Origin: CBDHFQ01 sp965262565
GTDB lineage: Bacteria; Bacteroidota; Bacteroidia; J057
Length of the DNA: 64,000 bases
NCBI GenBank assembly: GCA_965262565.1
Contig: CBDHFQ010000038.1
Coordinates: forward strand, 124,001-188,000
Reading direction: 5' to 3'
Shown here: positions 56,301-64,000 of the stretch, one piece after another
Layout: every line of letters begins with the position of its first letter
How positions within the stretch are numbered: position 1 is the stretch's first letter
Program-made: the position numbers and the translations under genes
Notes under the pieces: model-generated
Database searches by the model: none
What the model was told of the DNA's origin: nothing
The model's input: the letters and a program-made list of their open reading frames with translations, nothing else

Positions 56301-56404
56301 TTTCTCATTTCCTTTCTGAGGGAAATGGAAAACCAAGTGGCATATCCTATTATAAGCAGACTCATCACGAATACAAGTATTCGCTGCAATCGAACACCTA
56401 CCAT
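53333..56404 (-). CDS. GH3 (NagZ-like) domain fused to a class C beta-lactamase-type serine hydrolase; GH3 half looks inactive
   Basis: The 1023-residue protein has an N-terminal membrane anchor (residues 8-28), a GH3 barrel (about 45-340), a GH3 C-terminal sandwich (to about 540), and a serine hydrolase of the beta-lactamase/DD-peptidase fold. In the hydrolase SxxK is 'SVTK' near 611, the Tyr motif is 'YSDVN' near 813, and 'HLGFTG' is near 965, so it looks active. In the GH3 part the usual 'KHFPGHG..DSH' is replaced by 'VHMNNFPNVSGLDS', and the catalytic dyad is missing, while an Asp in 'GLLLGDIP' could be the former nucleophile. Peptidoglycan recycling is a typical context. Confidence 0.85.
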   Translation of the reverse strand: MVGVRLQRILVFVMSLLIIGYATWFSISLRKEMRKNKVLPIPFLETRTPWVDSVMNRMGLEEKIGQMIIVVADADTLDDNQLFIKTIEEFNVGGIIYQNFSAYQQNERSKLYQKFSNIPLLIGTKGSVNDPKMIQVPNDLMMSNLSDSSIFHLLAEKVGEQNTQLGVGITIQTINHLNDHVLTSNAQFLSKLQERRTLGIVHMNNFPNVSGLDSLDWIQQMQPFFKLKDYRISALWLDSLLLKNEGIFRKGYTGLPEINELRNRLDYKGLLLGDIPKAMKGNDELTHYIDKLLISDVDMLVVHDQVAEISSIVKDLINRKILSEKKLDDKVRRILKAKAWTGAVKYHQNVKNEEDPPHFVNPAPLLNVDLHTQSTTILQDPDSVLPLNNTRGNSFHMVTIGQKMLEFQRTFKHYASISESILKTDTVKGLPNIYSKYRRYDRLIVVMNGIRIDSVRDNRFIESLDRLALRRKVILVNLGSLNYLAELTTNVCVVHGYGTHPISQQVMGQMLFGGRIAKGELPIDLNSTWKEGTGIHYPEVRLNYIPENIAYQQWPSLSVIDSIVEESISEKAIPGCQILVAQKGSIIFHKSFGYHTYGKRRKVQLEDVYDIASVTKIAATTQAAMYLKDKDRITLDQPLGRFFSNRLVEVESGILKDSLGNPMEMVVDTITRKAYQAMFMSDSTYQVSLQGIQREISVPMSTAAEHYLKLGDSLVVRFRPKRRIIRKRPAIFDVSIEELLTHHSGLPAGMPVKKYVLSAIKGLDSYERYYKKSVTLGYDIKIAGDFFFRNDLKDSLWRDIKLLPVFDKENYEYSDVNMVVLQQALDSIMKRPINEWLDKSLYQPLGLKTLRYLPRETINSRRIIPTENDTRWRRQLLRGYVHDPAAALMGGVAGNAGLFSNANDLAILMQLMLNKGTYGGKRYYKSETVDEFTTRKKGHRAYGFDMPPHDEEYIIAPSASFNSYGHLGFTGTCVWVDPDSEMIFVFLSNRVYPSSGNWKINTLQVRQRIHEAVYKALDERVNA

Positions 56405-56693
56405 AATTAAATAAGTTAATTATGCCTGTTATATGACATAAAATTCACCCGTCTGTGTGTTAAGTTATTGCTAATTTACTTAGTATAGGGAGAGTTTTCT
56501 TGATCCTAAATTGAGAACGTAATTCCTCCTCTCATAGTTCCTATTTACATATATAAATCAAAAAAATCTTTCTCACTCCACTAATTTTAGGGTTCACTCC
56601 TGCCTACAATTCCTTTATTAGCTTTGAATTTACAGGTTCAGTAATTGTGTGCTTATTTACCAGAGAAGAAGTAATTGATATAATATTAATTCT

Positions 56694-57206
56694 ATGAATT
56701 TATCTAAGAGAATCATAACGAGTTTCCTTGTTTTTCTATCCATTTCTACTGGTTATCATGTCATAGGACAGCAAGTAAATAATTATCATCAATTGACAGA
56801 TACAGTGGAAATCGCAGTAGCCAGGGAAAATAATAATAAAAGTTTGCCTAAGAATACATTAGATCCTTCTTATCTGAATTTAGGTAATGTTTCTTTTGAT
56901 GCTGATGCAAAGGTGTGGTTAAATCCTCAGAGGAGTATCGCTTTAATTCAGGATTATTATTCCCCTCAGTTCTATGTCCGATTCTTTAATCTTATGGTGA
57001 ATCTTGCAGATGTCAAGCTGTATACAGATAAAGGATCTGTGGCATTTCACGAAAAGAAATACAATTTATTCAAGGGATCGCATATTAAAGTACCTTATGA
57101 TCAATTCCCGGAAGGTAAATATGTGTTGGTGATAAAAACAGGTACTGGGGAAACCTTAAAACAAAAATTATTCATTCCAGACACAGGATATCAACTAGAT
57201 ATTTGA
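56694..57206 (+). CDS. Small secreted protein, function unknown
   Basis: The 170-residue product has a signal peptide (MNLSKRIITSFLVFLSIS... cut near 'VIGQQ') and a beta-rich mature domain ending in 'KYVLVIKTGTGETLKQKLFI', which resembles the closing strands of T9SS-like beta-sandwich domains but lacks their consensus. No function is known. The preceding 289 bases (56405-56693) contain no gene I can support, and a terminator follows. Confidence 0.6.
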   Translation: MNLSKRIITSFLVFLSISTGYHVIGQQVNNYHQLTDTVEIAVARENNNKSLPKNTLDPSYLNLGNVSFDADAKVWLNPQRSIALIQDYYSPQFYVRFFNLMVNLADVKLYTDKGSVAFHEKKYNLFKGSHIKVPYDQFPEGKYVLVIKTGTGETLKQKLFIPDTGYQLDI

Positions 57207-57254
57207 CCTGTAATTCGCTAAAAAATTTTTAATATGGACTTCCTTATTTTACTG

Positions 57255-57283
57255 GCTCATCTTTGTAAAGATGAGTCTTTTTT
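57255..57283 (+). terminator. Intrinsic terminator after the small secreted protein gene
   Basis: Stem GCTCATCTT/AAGATGAGT with a loop of TGTA (one G-T pair), then CTTTTTTA. It begins 48 bases after the stop codon at 57206 and touches the end of the convergent HTTM gene. Confidence 0.8.
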
Positions 57284-58775
57284 ATTCGCATGCCTCTTTC
57301 CAGATAAATTTTCTCTCTATTTTTTGCAACTCTCCTGGAGGTTGAGAAGTTTCGAGCATAAAAAAAATCCTTACTTCCTCTAATGATTGAAATTCCTTGC
57401 TGTACTTCTGACATAGATATGATCCGAAATAAGGTTTTAGGTGCTGATATCCTTTTCTCTTAATGTTTTTTAAATATTTTCTCCATCTATTATTTCTGTA
57501 GCTCAATGCAATATGTTCAGGTGGGTCCCAACTAAATTCTTCTCTTGTTAACCATAATTCCTTATGTGATTCGCCTTCTACTTTTGCAGCAATTACATAC
57601 CACCCATCATTTTTTATCGGATCTGGAGCAAAGAGATCCCATTTCTGTGTCAACTTTACATATCTGGCAATTTTTACTAACGCTTTAGGTAAGATATTGA
57701 CTCCTAAGCTCTTTCCATTAATTCCAAGTAATATAATTATGGAACAGAAACATATGAAAGTTAAAAGAATGGAGATAGATCCCTGCACTTGAACAATTAA
57801 GGTCCGAGTTTGCACTGGCAGAATACGCATGATCTCTCTTGCTGATTCCAAAGAAAACACCCGTCTTAATCTCTCAAAAAAGATATTCAATCCAGTTTCA
57901 ATCTTTTTTCCTATGGATATTGTCCAAAAAATACCAGGAATTAGAGGTAACCATAGAATGAGCCCGAGCCAGGGAAACAGTCCAAGATGTAAGGTCAGTC
58001 CAAATCCCAGATGCATTGACATAAATAAAATACATGCTACCCCTCTAAAAAAACTTAATTTCCACGGAATCAATAATAACAACCATCCAAAGCGCTCCAG
58101 ATTCAGCACAATATAAGTTAGTATTTTTTCCACCTCCCTAAATTGATGTATTAGTTGACCGATAGAGGTGATATGCATATCCAAATTCAGTACATAGTAT
58201 ACAGCCATTCCGTGTTTCCAATCCTCTCCATTTTTCAGCCAACCAGAGCAGAGATACAGACAAATCATTTGAAGGATAAATCCCATTGTCCCTAAAGAAA
58301 AATAATTACCCAAATGTGGCGATTCATTTTTTGGTAGATCGGAAGTTAGAAAAAGGGAAAATCGATGATGCAAGGGTAAAAAAATAGACCAAAATAGCAT
58401 TAATCGGAGTAGCGTATCGCCTCCAGAAAGAATAAGAGGATTCCGCGAATGCAAAGAAATCAATAGAATCCAAGATAGCGTAATGGAGATCCTACTTTGA
58501 ATGCCGAATATGATCAATAAACTGAATAATATCTGTATCCCCATCAGTACGGCAATGAAAAAACTCGTTCCAAAAAGGGTGTGTAATGAAATGTCTCCTT
58601 CTATCCAAACTTGTTGGATCAAGACAGATCTCGGCATAAGGCCATCATCAGTATAATGGGCTTCAAGATCAACTAATCGCATAAGCAAGTCAGCCAAAAG
58701 AAGGATGCCTAATGCGATCCGGAATACTCCTAATGATCGATAATCCAACGTAATTAGCGATCTTAGTTGCTTCAT
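57282..58775 (-). CDS. HTTM-domain membrane protein (vitamin K-dependent carboxylase-like)
   Basis: The 497-residue inner-membrane protein has about ten hydrophobic segments with the HTTM opening 'LDYRSLGVFRIALGILLLAD', 'LPLHHRFSLFL', and a soluble C-terminal part with 'QKWDLFAPDPIKNDGWYVI'. HTTM is the membrane half of gamma-glutamyl carboxylase. Bacterial homologues without the thioredoxin-like part have no proven reaction. I use the ATG at 58775 (MKQLRSLITLDYRS) because it gives the family N-terminus; the frame starts 16 codons upstream. Confidence 0.85.
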   Translation of the reverse strand: MKQLRSLITLDYRSLGVFRIALGILLLADLLMRLVDLEAHYTDDGLMPRSVLIQQVWIEGDISLHTLFGTSFFIAVLMGIQILFSLLIIFGIQSRISITLSWILLISLHSRNPLILSGGDTLLRLMLFWSIFLPLHHRFSLFLTSDLPKNESPHLGNYFSLGTMGFILQMICLYLCSGWLKNGEDWKHGMAVYYVLNLDMHITSIGQLIHQFREVEKILTYIVLNLERFGWLLLLIPWKLSFFRGVACILFMSMHLGFGLTLHLGLFPWLGLILWLPLIPGIFWTISIGKKIETGLNIFFERLRRVFSLESAREIMRILPVQTRTLIVQVQGSISILLTFICFCSIIILLGINGKSLGVNILPKALVKIARYVKLTQKWDLFAPDPIKNDGWYVIAAKVEGESHKELWLTREEFSWDPPEHIALSYRNNRWRKYLKNIKRKGYQHLKPYFGSYLCQKYSKEFQSLEEVRIFFMLETSQPPGELQKIERKFIWKEACE

Positions 58776-58880
58776 ATTGTTTAAACCTTTTGGGGATAGT
58801 GCATAATGTAAGAATGAAAGCAACTAAATGATCATATTCTCTGTTGGTTCAATTAGTTATCTATCTTTTTTCTAAAGCTT

Positions 58881-59825
58881 ATGCAGTTAAAAATACGAAT
58901 CTTTTATTTATTTATCGTTGGCTTGAGTGCAATTCTCTGTTCATGTGATGATTCCTCAGGCCCCACTACTTTTGTTCCAGGTGATCTACCTAATGTGTTG
59001 GAAACGCTACAGAATAATTCGGAGCTTTCTTCTTTTGTTGAAGCAATCTCACAAACTGGTAAAGAAAACCTATTAACTCAATCATCTTCCGTTACGGTTT
59101 TCGCTCCTACGAACGATGCTTTTCAACTATTTTTAACTAATAATAATTTTGCAAGTATTTCTGATATCCCTGCTGATCATCTTTCTCTAATACTTGATTA
59201 TCATCTTCAATACACCTCTCTGCCATCTTCTGACATCAATTCAGGATTTGTTCTTTCAAGTTCTCCAGCAGGTCCAGATAGCCAGTTTTTAGCTATTCTT
59301 TATATTAATGACAATGGAAATGTGTCCATCAATGAAAGAGCAAATGTAGTAGATGCAAATACTTCTGCGGACAATGGAATTATACATACTTTGGATGCTG
59401 TACTGGAACTGCCAAACATGATGGACTTCATAGAAGTCAATCCAAATTTTACGGAATTAGCTCGAGCTTTAGCCATCACGGGGTATAAAGATACGCTAGA
59501 ATCAGGCGGACCATTTACCTTTTTTGCTCCAATAAATGCTCCTTTTGAAGCTTTACTAGATGAAACTCCTGCTTATCAAACTCTTAATGATGTTCCTGTT
59601 GATACACTAACAGGGATAATTAAAGATCACCTGGTACAAGGAAATATTGCGTTTCTCGATTTAGAATTAGGAACCTCCGATTTCGTTAGTAGAAATGGAG
59701 ATACCTATTCTATCTTTATTGACTCAGAAGGAACTTTTATTAATGATCAGTTGATCATCCTATTGGATGTCCAGGCTACGAATGGGGTTATTCATTTCGT
59801 TGAAGACTTTGTGGTGGAGCCTTAA
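58881..59825 (+). CDS. Lipoprotein with two FAS1 (fasciclin) domains
   Basis: The 314-residue product has a lipoprotein signal with a lipobox ending 'ILCSC', then two FAS1 domains (about 36-172 and 175-314). Each contains a 'TVFAPTNDAF' or 'TFFAPINAPF' H1 motif and an 'IIHTLDAVL' or 'VIHFVEDFV' H2 motif. FAS1 domains mediate adhesion or protein-protein contact outside the cell. It is divergent from the HTTM gene by 105 bases and convergent with typA. Confidence 0.92.
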   Translation: MQLKIRIFYLFIVGLSAILCSCDDSSGPTTFVPGDLPNVLETLQNNSELSSFVEAISQTGKENLLTQSSSVTVFAPTNDAFQLFLTNNNFASISDIPADHLSLILDYHLQYTSLPSSDINSGFVLSSSPAGPDSQFLAILYINDNGNVSINERANVVDANTSADNGIIHTLDAVLELPNMMDFIEVNPNFTELARALAITGYKDTLESGGPFTFFAPINAPFEALLDETPAYQTLNDVPVDTLTGIIKDHLVQGNIAFLDLELGTSDFVSRNGDTYSIFIDSEGTFINDQLIILLDVQATNGVIHFVEDFVVEP

Positions 59826-59877
59826 TCCGGTCCGTAGGTCTCAATTTACATGAGTTTTTCCTTAAACAAGCATTAGG

Positions 59878-61671
59878 TTATTTCTTTCGCTTGCGTTCGT
59901 GTTCCTTTAGATGTATTTTTCTGATTCTAATAGATTCAGGGGTTACTTCTACATATTCATCTTCTTTAATATACTCAAGAGCTTCTTCTAAAGTAAATTT
60001 AATCGGTGGAGCTAATCTCATCTTATCATCTGATCCAGCTGCACGCATGTTTGTAAGCTTTTTAGCTCTGATTACATTTACCACCAGGTCCATTCCTCTT
60101 GAGTTTTCTCCTACTACCTGACCTTCGTAAACAGATTCCTGCGGTGCGATAAAAAATTTCCCTCTGTCCTGTAACTTATCTAATGCATATGCCAAAGTGG
60201 TCCCTGTTTCATGCGCAATCAAGGATCCATGTTGTCGCTTCATTATTTCTCCTTTAAAGGGTTGAAAATTGCTAAATCGATGGGACATGATGGCTTCTCC
60301 TGCTGTAGCAGTTAACAATTCATTTCTCAATCCAATCAACCCTCTGGAAGGAATTTCAAATGTTATGAAGGCTCTTTCCCCCCTGATTTCCATATTGGTC
60401 ATTTCTCCCTTTCGCTGAGTAACCATATCAATTGCTTTTCCAGAGCTGGTTTCCGGCAAATCAATCGTAAGTTCCTCTATGGGTTCGCACTTCTTTCCAT
60501 CTATCTCTTTAATAATAACCTGAGGTTGCCCCACTTGTAACTCATAGCCTTCTCTTCTCATGTTCTCTATTAAAATAGCCAGATGAAGTATTCCTCTTCC
60601 GTAAACCATAAAAGAATCAGCACTATCTGTTTCCACCACTTTTAAGGCTAGGTTTCTTTCTATTTCTTTTTCCAATCGATCTTTAATATGTCTCGATGTA
60701 ACATACTTACCCTCTTTTCCAAAAAAAGGCGAGTTATTAATAGTGAACAACATACTCATGGTAGGCTCATCTATCCGAATAGGAGGTAAAGCTTCGGGTT
60801 CCTCTGGGTCAGTTACAGTATCTCCTATCTCAAATTGTTCTAATCCCACTAAGGCTATGATATCTCCTGCTTCCACAGATGTTACCTTCTTTTTTCCCAA
60901 CCCATCAAAAACATATATTTCTCTGATTCTGGTCTTTACCATATCTCCATCTCTTTTTACCAAAGCTGCGGGCATACTCTCTTTAAGGCTTCCTCTATAT
61001 AATCTGCCTATAGCAATTCGACCCACATAAGACGAATAGTCTAAAGAAGTAATCTGCATTTGTGGTTTACCTTCTGCTACTTTCGGAAGAGGAATATGTT
61101 CGATGATCTGATCCATTAAATAACTAATGTCTTCCGTTGGGGTAGCCCAGTCAGGCCCCATCCATCCTAATTTAGCAGACCCGTACACAGTAGGAAAGTC
61201 TAATTGATCCTCAGTGGCATCTAATTCAAACATAAGTTCAAATACATCGTCCCGAACTTCTTCAGGCCTGCAGTTTAATTTGTCTACTTTATTAATAACT
61301 ACAATGGGCTTTAATCCAGAAGAAATAGCTTTGTGTAATACAAATCTGGTTTGTGGCATGGGACCTTCTAATGCATCTACTAATAGGAGAACTCCATCAG
61401 CCATATTTAATACCCTTTCAACCTCACCTCCAAAGTCTGCGTGACCTGGTGTATCTATTATATTAATTTTAGTCCCTCTATAGTGAATAGATACATTCTT
61501 CGAAAGAATAGTTATGCCTCTTTCTTTCTCAAGATCGTTACTATCCATGATTAGTTCTCCGGGTTCTTCATGATCTCGGAACAAATTCCCCTGAACCAAT
61601 AGTTTATCTACGAGGGTGGTTTTGCCATGGTCTACGTGAGCAATAATGGCAATATTTCTCAATTGTTTCAT
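59878..61671 (-). CDS. typA: Ribosome-associated GTPase TypA/BipA
   Basis: The 597-residue translational GTPase has G1 'AHVDHGKTTL', G2 'ERGITI', G3 'DTPGHADFG', and G4 'NKVDK', followed by the EF-G-like domains II, III and V and the BipA-specific C-terminal domain with 'GQVVGENSRGMDLVVN' and 'RKIHLKEHERKRKK'. It helps 50S assembly and stress adaptation. It is transcribed to the left, away from the DnaA-box region, and ends about 50 bases from the FAS1 gene. Confidence 0.97.
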   Translation of the reverse strand: MKQLRNIAIIAHVDHGKTTLVDKLLVQGNLFRDHEEPGELIMDSNDLEKERGITILSKNVSIHYRGTKINIIDTPGHADFGGEVERVLNMADGVLLLVDALEGPMPQTRFVLHKAISSGLKPIVVINKVDKLNCRPEEVRDDVFELMFELDATEDQLDFPTVYGSAKLGWMGPDWATPTEDISYLMDQIIEHIPLPKVAEGKPQMQITSLDYSSYVGRIAIGRLYRGSLKESMPAALVKRDGDMVKTRIREIYVFDGLGKKKVTSVEAGDIIALVGLEQFEIGDTVTDPEEPEALPPIRIDEPTMSMLFTINNSPFFGKEGKYVTSRHIKDRLEKEIERNLALKVVETDSADSFMVYGRGILHLAILIENMRREGYELQVGQPQVIIKEIDGKKCEPIEELTIDLPETSSGKAIDMVTQRKGEMTNMEIRGERAFITFEIPSRGLIGLRNELLTATAGEAIMSHRFSNFQPFKGEIMKRQHGSLIAHETGTTLAYALDKLQDRGKFFIAPQESVYEGQVVGENSRGMDLVVNVIRAKKLTNMRAAGSDDKMRLAPPIKFTLEEALEYIKEDEYVEVTPESIRIRKIHLKEHERKRKK

Positions 61672-61787
61672 ATAGTCTTCATTCGATTGATGGATCTATC
61701 GACCTATAGATGATTTGATTTAATACAGGCCGTATGTCCAATTCGCTGCAAAATTAGCCGTAGAAAGTGGGATTAACGAATTTTTTT

Positions 61788-62297
61788 TTATCCACACCAA
61801 TATGGATAAGTCACTTATCTTTCTGATTTACAATATCAGCTTATCAACAGCTCGCATAGAATAACATGAGGATAAGTAAATAAATAGGTGAATAGAATTA
61901 TCCACATGGGTGTGGATTCCACAAAAATCAGTGGAAATCTTTTTTTACACACATTCAAAGTGGATTACCTTGAAGATATACACAAATCTTCCCCACGTAT
62001 TCTTCGTAAAAATATCCTGTAGAAACTCTTCCACATCTATGTGGAAATGTGAATAAATAGATTTACTGTAGCAGATATAAACATATTTAGCCGAGAGGAA
62101 TATCTTAATAATAAGTACTTTACTGTTCCTTAACACTTTTTAAAAATATATTCTTAAAGCATATCTCTTTTTGTTCACAATTTGTTTAGAATTAAAAAGT
62201 CAATACTTTTTAAAAAAACTTATCCTCGAATCCACAGGTATAATACTTATTATATTATTTAATTAAATAAAGAATAATAATAATAATTAACGATAGA
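61788..62297. other. Putative replication origin, left part: DnaA-box cluster and AT-rich tract
   Basis: The gap between typA and nadA (61672-62298) holds two exact DnaA boxes TTATCCACA (61788-61796 and 61898-61906), a TTTTACACA box (61943-61951), and near matches such as TTATCAACA (61841-61849), TATGGATAA (61801-61809) and TGTGGAAAT (62040-62048). ATCCACA-TGGG-TGTGGAT at 61900-61917 pairs two of them head to head. The last 60 bases before nadA are almost all A and T, as expected of a DNA unwinding element. typA and nadA point away from it, as genes often do from an origin. Confidence 0.65.
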
Positions 62298-62298
62298 T

Positions 62299-63297
62299 AT
62301 GATCGCTGAAAAATTAAAGCTTGTCCCTCATATAGGATTTTTAGATATAGATATTGATCCGACGCTAGATCTTTTTGAAGAAATCGATCGAATCAAAAAA
62401 GAGAAAAATGCCATTATCCTGGCGCACTATTATCAGGATGCAGATATCCAAGATGTAGCCGATTATATTGGAGATAGTTTGGGGCTATCGCAAAAAGCCG
62501 CAAGCACAAATGCAGATATGATTTTATTTGCCGGGGTTCACTTTATGGCAGAGACTGCCAAAATTCTCAACCCAGACAAAAAAGTTATTTTACCTGATTT
62601 AAATGCAGGGTGTTCCCTCTCCGATAGTGCCCCTCCTGAAAAATTTGCTGAGTTTAAAGCTCAATATCCAGATCATAAAGTAATTTCCTACATCAATTGT
62701 TCTGCAGGATTGAAAGCATTAACGGATGTCATTTGTACTTCGGCTAATGCTGAAGCTATCGTAAGATCATTTCCTGAAGATCAGCCGTTAATCTTTGCCC
62801 CGGATAAAAACCTAGGTAAATATTTGGTACGAAAAACTGGACGAGATATGGTGCTTTGGGATGGAAGTTGTATGGTTCATGAAGTATTTTCCAGGAAACG
62901 TATACTGGAACTTCAGCAGAGATATCCTGAGGCTGAAATTATAGCACATCCTGAATGTGAAGAACATATTTTGGAGTTAGCAACATTTATCGGATCTACA
63001 ACAGGCTTATTAAAGTATACACAATCCTCAGATAGCCAATCTTTTATAGTAGTTACAGAAAGTGGAATACTGCATCAAATGGAGAAAAATAGTCCTCAGA
63101 AGCAGTTTATTCCAGCGCCTAGTGAGGGAACTTGTGCTTGCAACAATTGTCCTCACATGAAGCTCAATACCTTGGAGAAAATTTATCTCTGTTTGGAATA
63201 CGAAGTTCCAGAATTAAATATAGCCCCAGAATTGCAGGAAAAGGCACTGCTTCCGATAAAGAAAATGCTGGAAATCAGTGAGAAAGCGGGTCTTTAA
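62299..63297 (+). CDS. nadA: Quinolinate synthase A
   Basis: The 332-residue [4Fe-4S] enzyme condenses iminoaspartate (from NadB, encoded near 12 kb) with dihydroxyacetone phosphate to quinolinate, the second step of NAD synthesis. Cluster ligands are probably Cys105 ('NAGCSLSD'), Cys191 ('DGSCMVHE') and Cys284 in the CACNNCPHMKLN end. Dinucleotide-like repeats 'AHYYQDADIQD' and 'VVTESGILHQM' are present. Length and motifs are normal. It is flanked on both sides by DnaA-box clusters, which is unusual. Confidence 0.96.
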   Translation: MIAEKLKLVPHIGFLDIDIDPTLDLFEEIDRIKKEKNAIILAHYYQDADIQDVADYIGDSLGLSQKAASTNADMILFAGVHFMAETAKILNPDKKVILPDLNAGCSLSDSAPPEKFAEFKAQYPDHKVISYINCSAGLKALTDVICTSANAEAIVRSFPEDQPLIFAPDKNLGKYLVRKTGRDMVLWDGSCMVHEVFSRKRILELQQRYPEAEIIAHPECEEHILELATFIGSTTGLLKYTQSSDSQSFIVVTESGILHQMEKNSPQKQFIPAPSEGTCACNNCPHMKLNTLEKIYLCLEYEVPELNIAPELQEKALLPIKKMLEISEKAGL

Positions 63298-63353
63298 GAT
63301 AAATTGAAGCTTCATTAATAAGCAAAAATATAATTACACTAAGCTAAGAACAG

Positions 63354-63484
63354 TTATCCCCAGTTGAAACATGTGGGGAAAAAAATGAGAAACTCATTTC
63401 TGATACATGGGAATTGACTTTCAACAGGTTAATATCAACTTTCTAAAAGTTTTGTGGATAAATATGTGTATAAGCTGTGCATAA
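63354..63484. other. Putative replication origin, right part: tightly packed DnaA boxes
   Basis: In the gap between nadA and thiL (63298-63614) three exact DnaA boxes lie on the minus strand at 63453-63461 (TGTGGATAA), 63465-63473 (TGTGTATAA) and 63476-63484 (TGTGCATAA), 12 and 11 bases apart, roughly one helical turn. A near match TTATCCCCA lies at 63354-63362. No gene is visible in the rest of this 317-base gap, which should also hold the thiL promoter. Confidence 0.65.
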
Positions 63485-63614
63485 GAGAGGATCTATATTT
63501 ACATCTTCTGCGATTCTGAGGGAAAATTGTATTTTTGTTGTCCCCAGATCTAGCTTTAGCTCAAACAGCAATCTTTTTTTCAGTTGTTCGTGCAATTTTT
63601 ATTCAAATTGGATT

Positions 63615-64000
63615 ATGGCATACACCCCTATTTCAGAATTAGGCGAATTCGGACTTATATCGAGGATAACTAAAAATTTCCCCTCTTACCATTCTTTTGT
63701 TGAAAAAGGAATTGGAGATGATGCGGCGGTAGTAGCTGGACATGGATCAGAGAATGTAAGTTTATTATCATCTGATCTCCTGTTGGAAAAAGTTCATTTC
63801 GACCTGGCTTATGCTCCTCTGAGACATGTTGGGTATAAGTCTGTAGCGGTTAATGTCAGTGATATCGCTGCGATGAATGGAAGAGCTTATGGAATTATTG
63901 TGTCAATAGGCGTAAGCAACCGATTTCCAGTGGAAGCAGTAGAAGAATTGTATCAGGGAATTCGGAAAGCGTGTGAAGTATATCAACTTGATTTGTTGGG
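63615..64000 (+). CDS. thiL: Thiamine-monophosphate kinase (N-terminal part, cut by the window edge)
   Basis: 128 residues are visible from the ATG at 63615. They include 'GIGDDAAVV' (ATP/Mg-binding Asp pair), 'LLEKVHFDLAY' (here LLEKVHF; TMP-binding region) and 'GYKSVAVNVSDIAAMNG', the family signature. It phosphorylates thiamine monophosphate to the active diphosphate with ATP. The rest lies beyond base 64000. Confidence 0.93.
   Translation, partial: MAYTPISELGEFGLISRITKNFPSYHSFVEKGIGDDAAVVAGHGSENVSLLSSDLLLEKVHFDLAYAPLRHVGYKSVAVNVSDIAAMNGRAYGIIVSIGVSNRFPVEAVEELYQGIRKACEVYQLDLL

Noticed and set aside
59878..63297. GC-skew reversal at nadA as added proof of an origin
   Set aside because: I sampled base counts by eye in a few genes on each side and the result was mixed (gene orientation and amino-acid use dominate); a whole-chromosome calculation is needed, so I do not use it as evidence.
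1..64000. Search by eye for CRISPR arrays, tRNA or rRNA genes, insertion sequences and prophage
   Set aside because: No regularly spaced repeats, no cloverleaf-like GC-rich segments with a TTCGAAT-type arm in gaps, and no transposase, integrase or phage-structural proteins are visible.

Overview
The window is a low-GC chromosomal segment of a Bacteroidota bacterium, most likely a Cytophagales-like marine or soil lineage; the rank below phylum is inference. Evidence seen in the sequence: two kinds of type IX secretion C-terminal domain (a type A domain on an M36 protease and a type B domain on a tiny stand-alone protein), a GldA-GldF-GldG ABC transporter, a TonB receptor with an N-terminal carboxypeptidase-like domain, FAS1 and HTTM proteins, a futalosine-pathway menaquinone gene (mqnC), and weak or absent Shine-Dalgarno sequences. 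I see no rRNA, tRNA, IS element, prophage or CRISPR. Most genes are housekeeping or metabolic.

Layout. 0-4.3 kb: the tail of a GH3 glycosidase, a large SWIM/SNF2 helicase, and a decayed remnant of a TolC-type efflux gene. 4.4-10.4 kb: an OxyR-type regulator, then a tight minus-strand block ileS - dksA-like - lspA - nth. 10.6-21.9 kb: nadB, a SulP anion transporter, a TonB receptor, an rRNA-type methyltransferase, the orphan type B domain protein, a CoA-type Nudix enzyme, a polysaccharide deacetylase and an HMG-CoA lyase. 22-28 kb: a tandem CbxX-type AAA protein, an acetyltransferase, a YD-like repeat protein and MsrP. 28-35 kb: secreted M36 protease, ruvB, sdaA, mqnC. 35-41 kb: small unknowns, a Nudix enzyme, a LysE exporter and a DnaQ-type exonuclease. 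41-49 kb: the gldA-gldF-gldG-DUF4340 operon and a RavA-ViaA pair. 49.5-59.8 kb: a fatty-acid beta-oxidation pair (fadN-like, fadA), a GH3/beta-lactamase fusion whose GH3 half looks catalytically dead, an HTTM protein and a FAS1 lipoprotein. 59.9-64 kb: typA, nadA and the start of thiL.

The most notable signal is non-coding. Both gaps flanking nadA (61.7-62.3 and 63.3-63.6 kb) carry clusters of DnaA boxes. These include five exact TTATNCACA sites, three of them packed at 11-12 bp steps, together with a very AT-rich tract just before nadA. I read this as a probable bipartite replication origin with no dnaA gene beside it. A further orphan element is a strong minus-strand intrinsic terminator at 45.53-45.56 kb in a gene-free gap, which could end a small RNA or a long 3' UTR.

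How the genes work together: nadB and nadA supply the two steps to quinolinate for NAD although they lie about 50 kb apart. fadN and fadA run the last three steps of beta-oxidation, and the HMG-CoA lyase finishes leucine breakdown. LspA processes the many lipoproteins seen here. The gld transporter and the T9SS-tagged proteins point to gliding and secretion.
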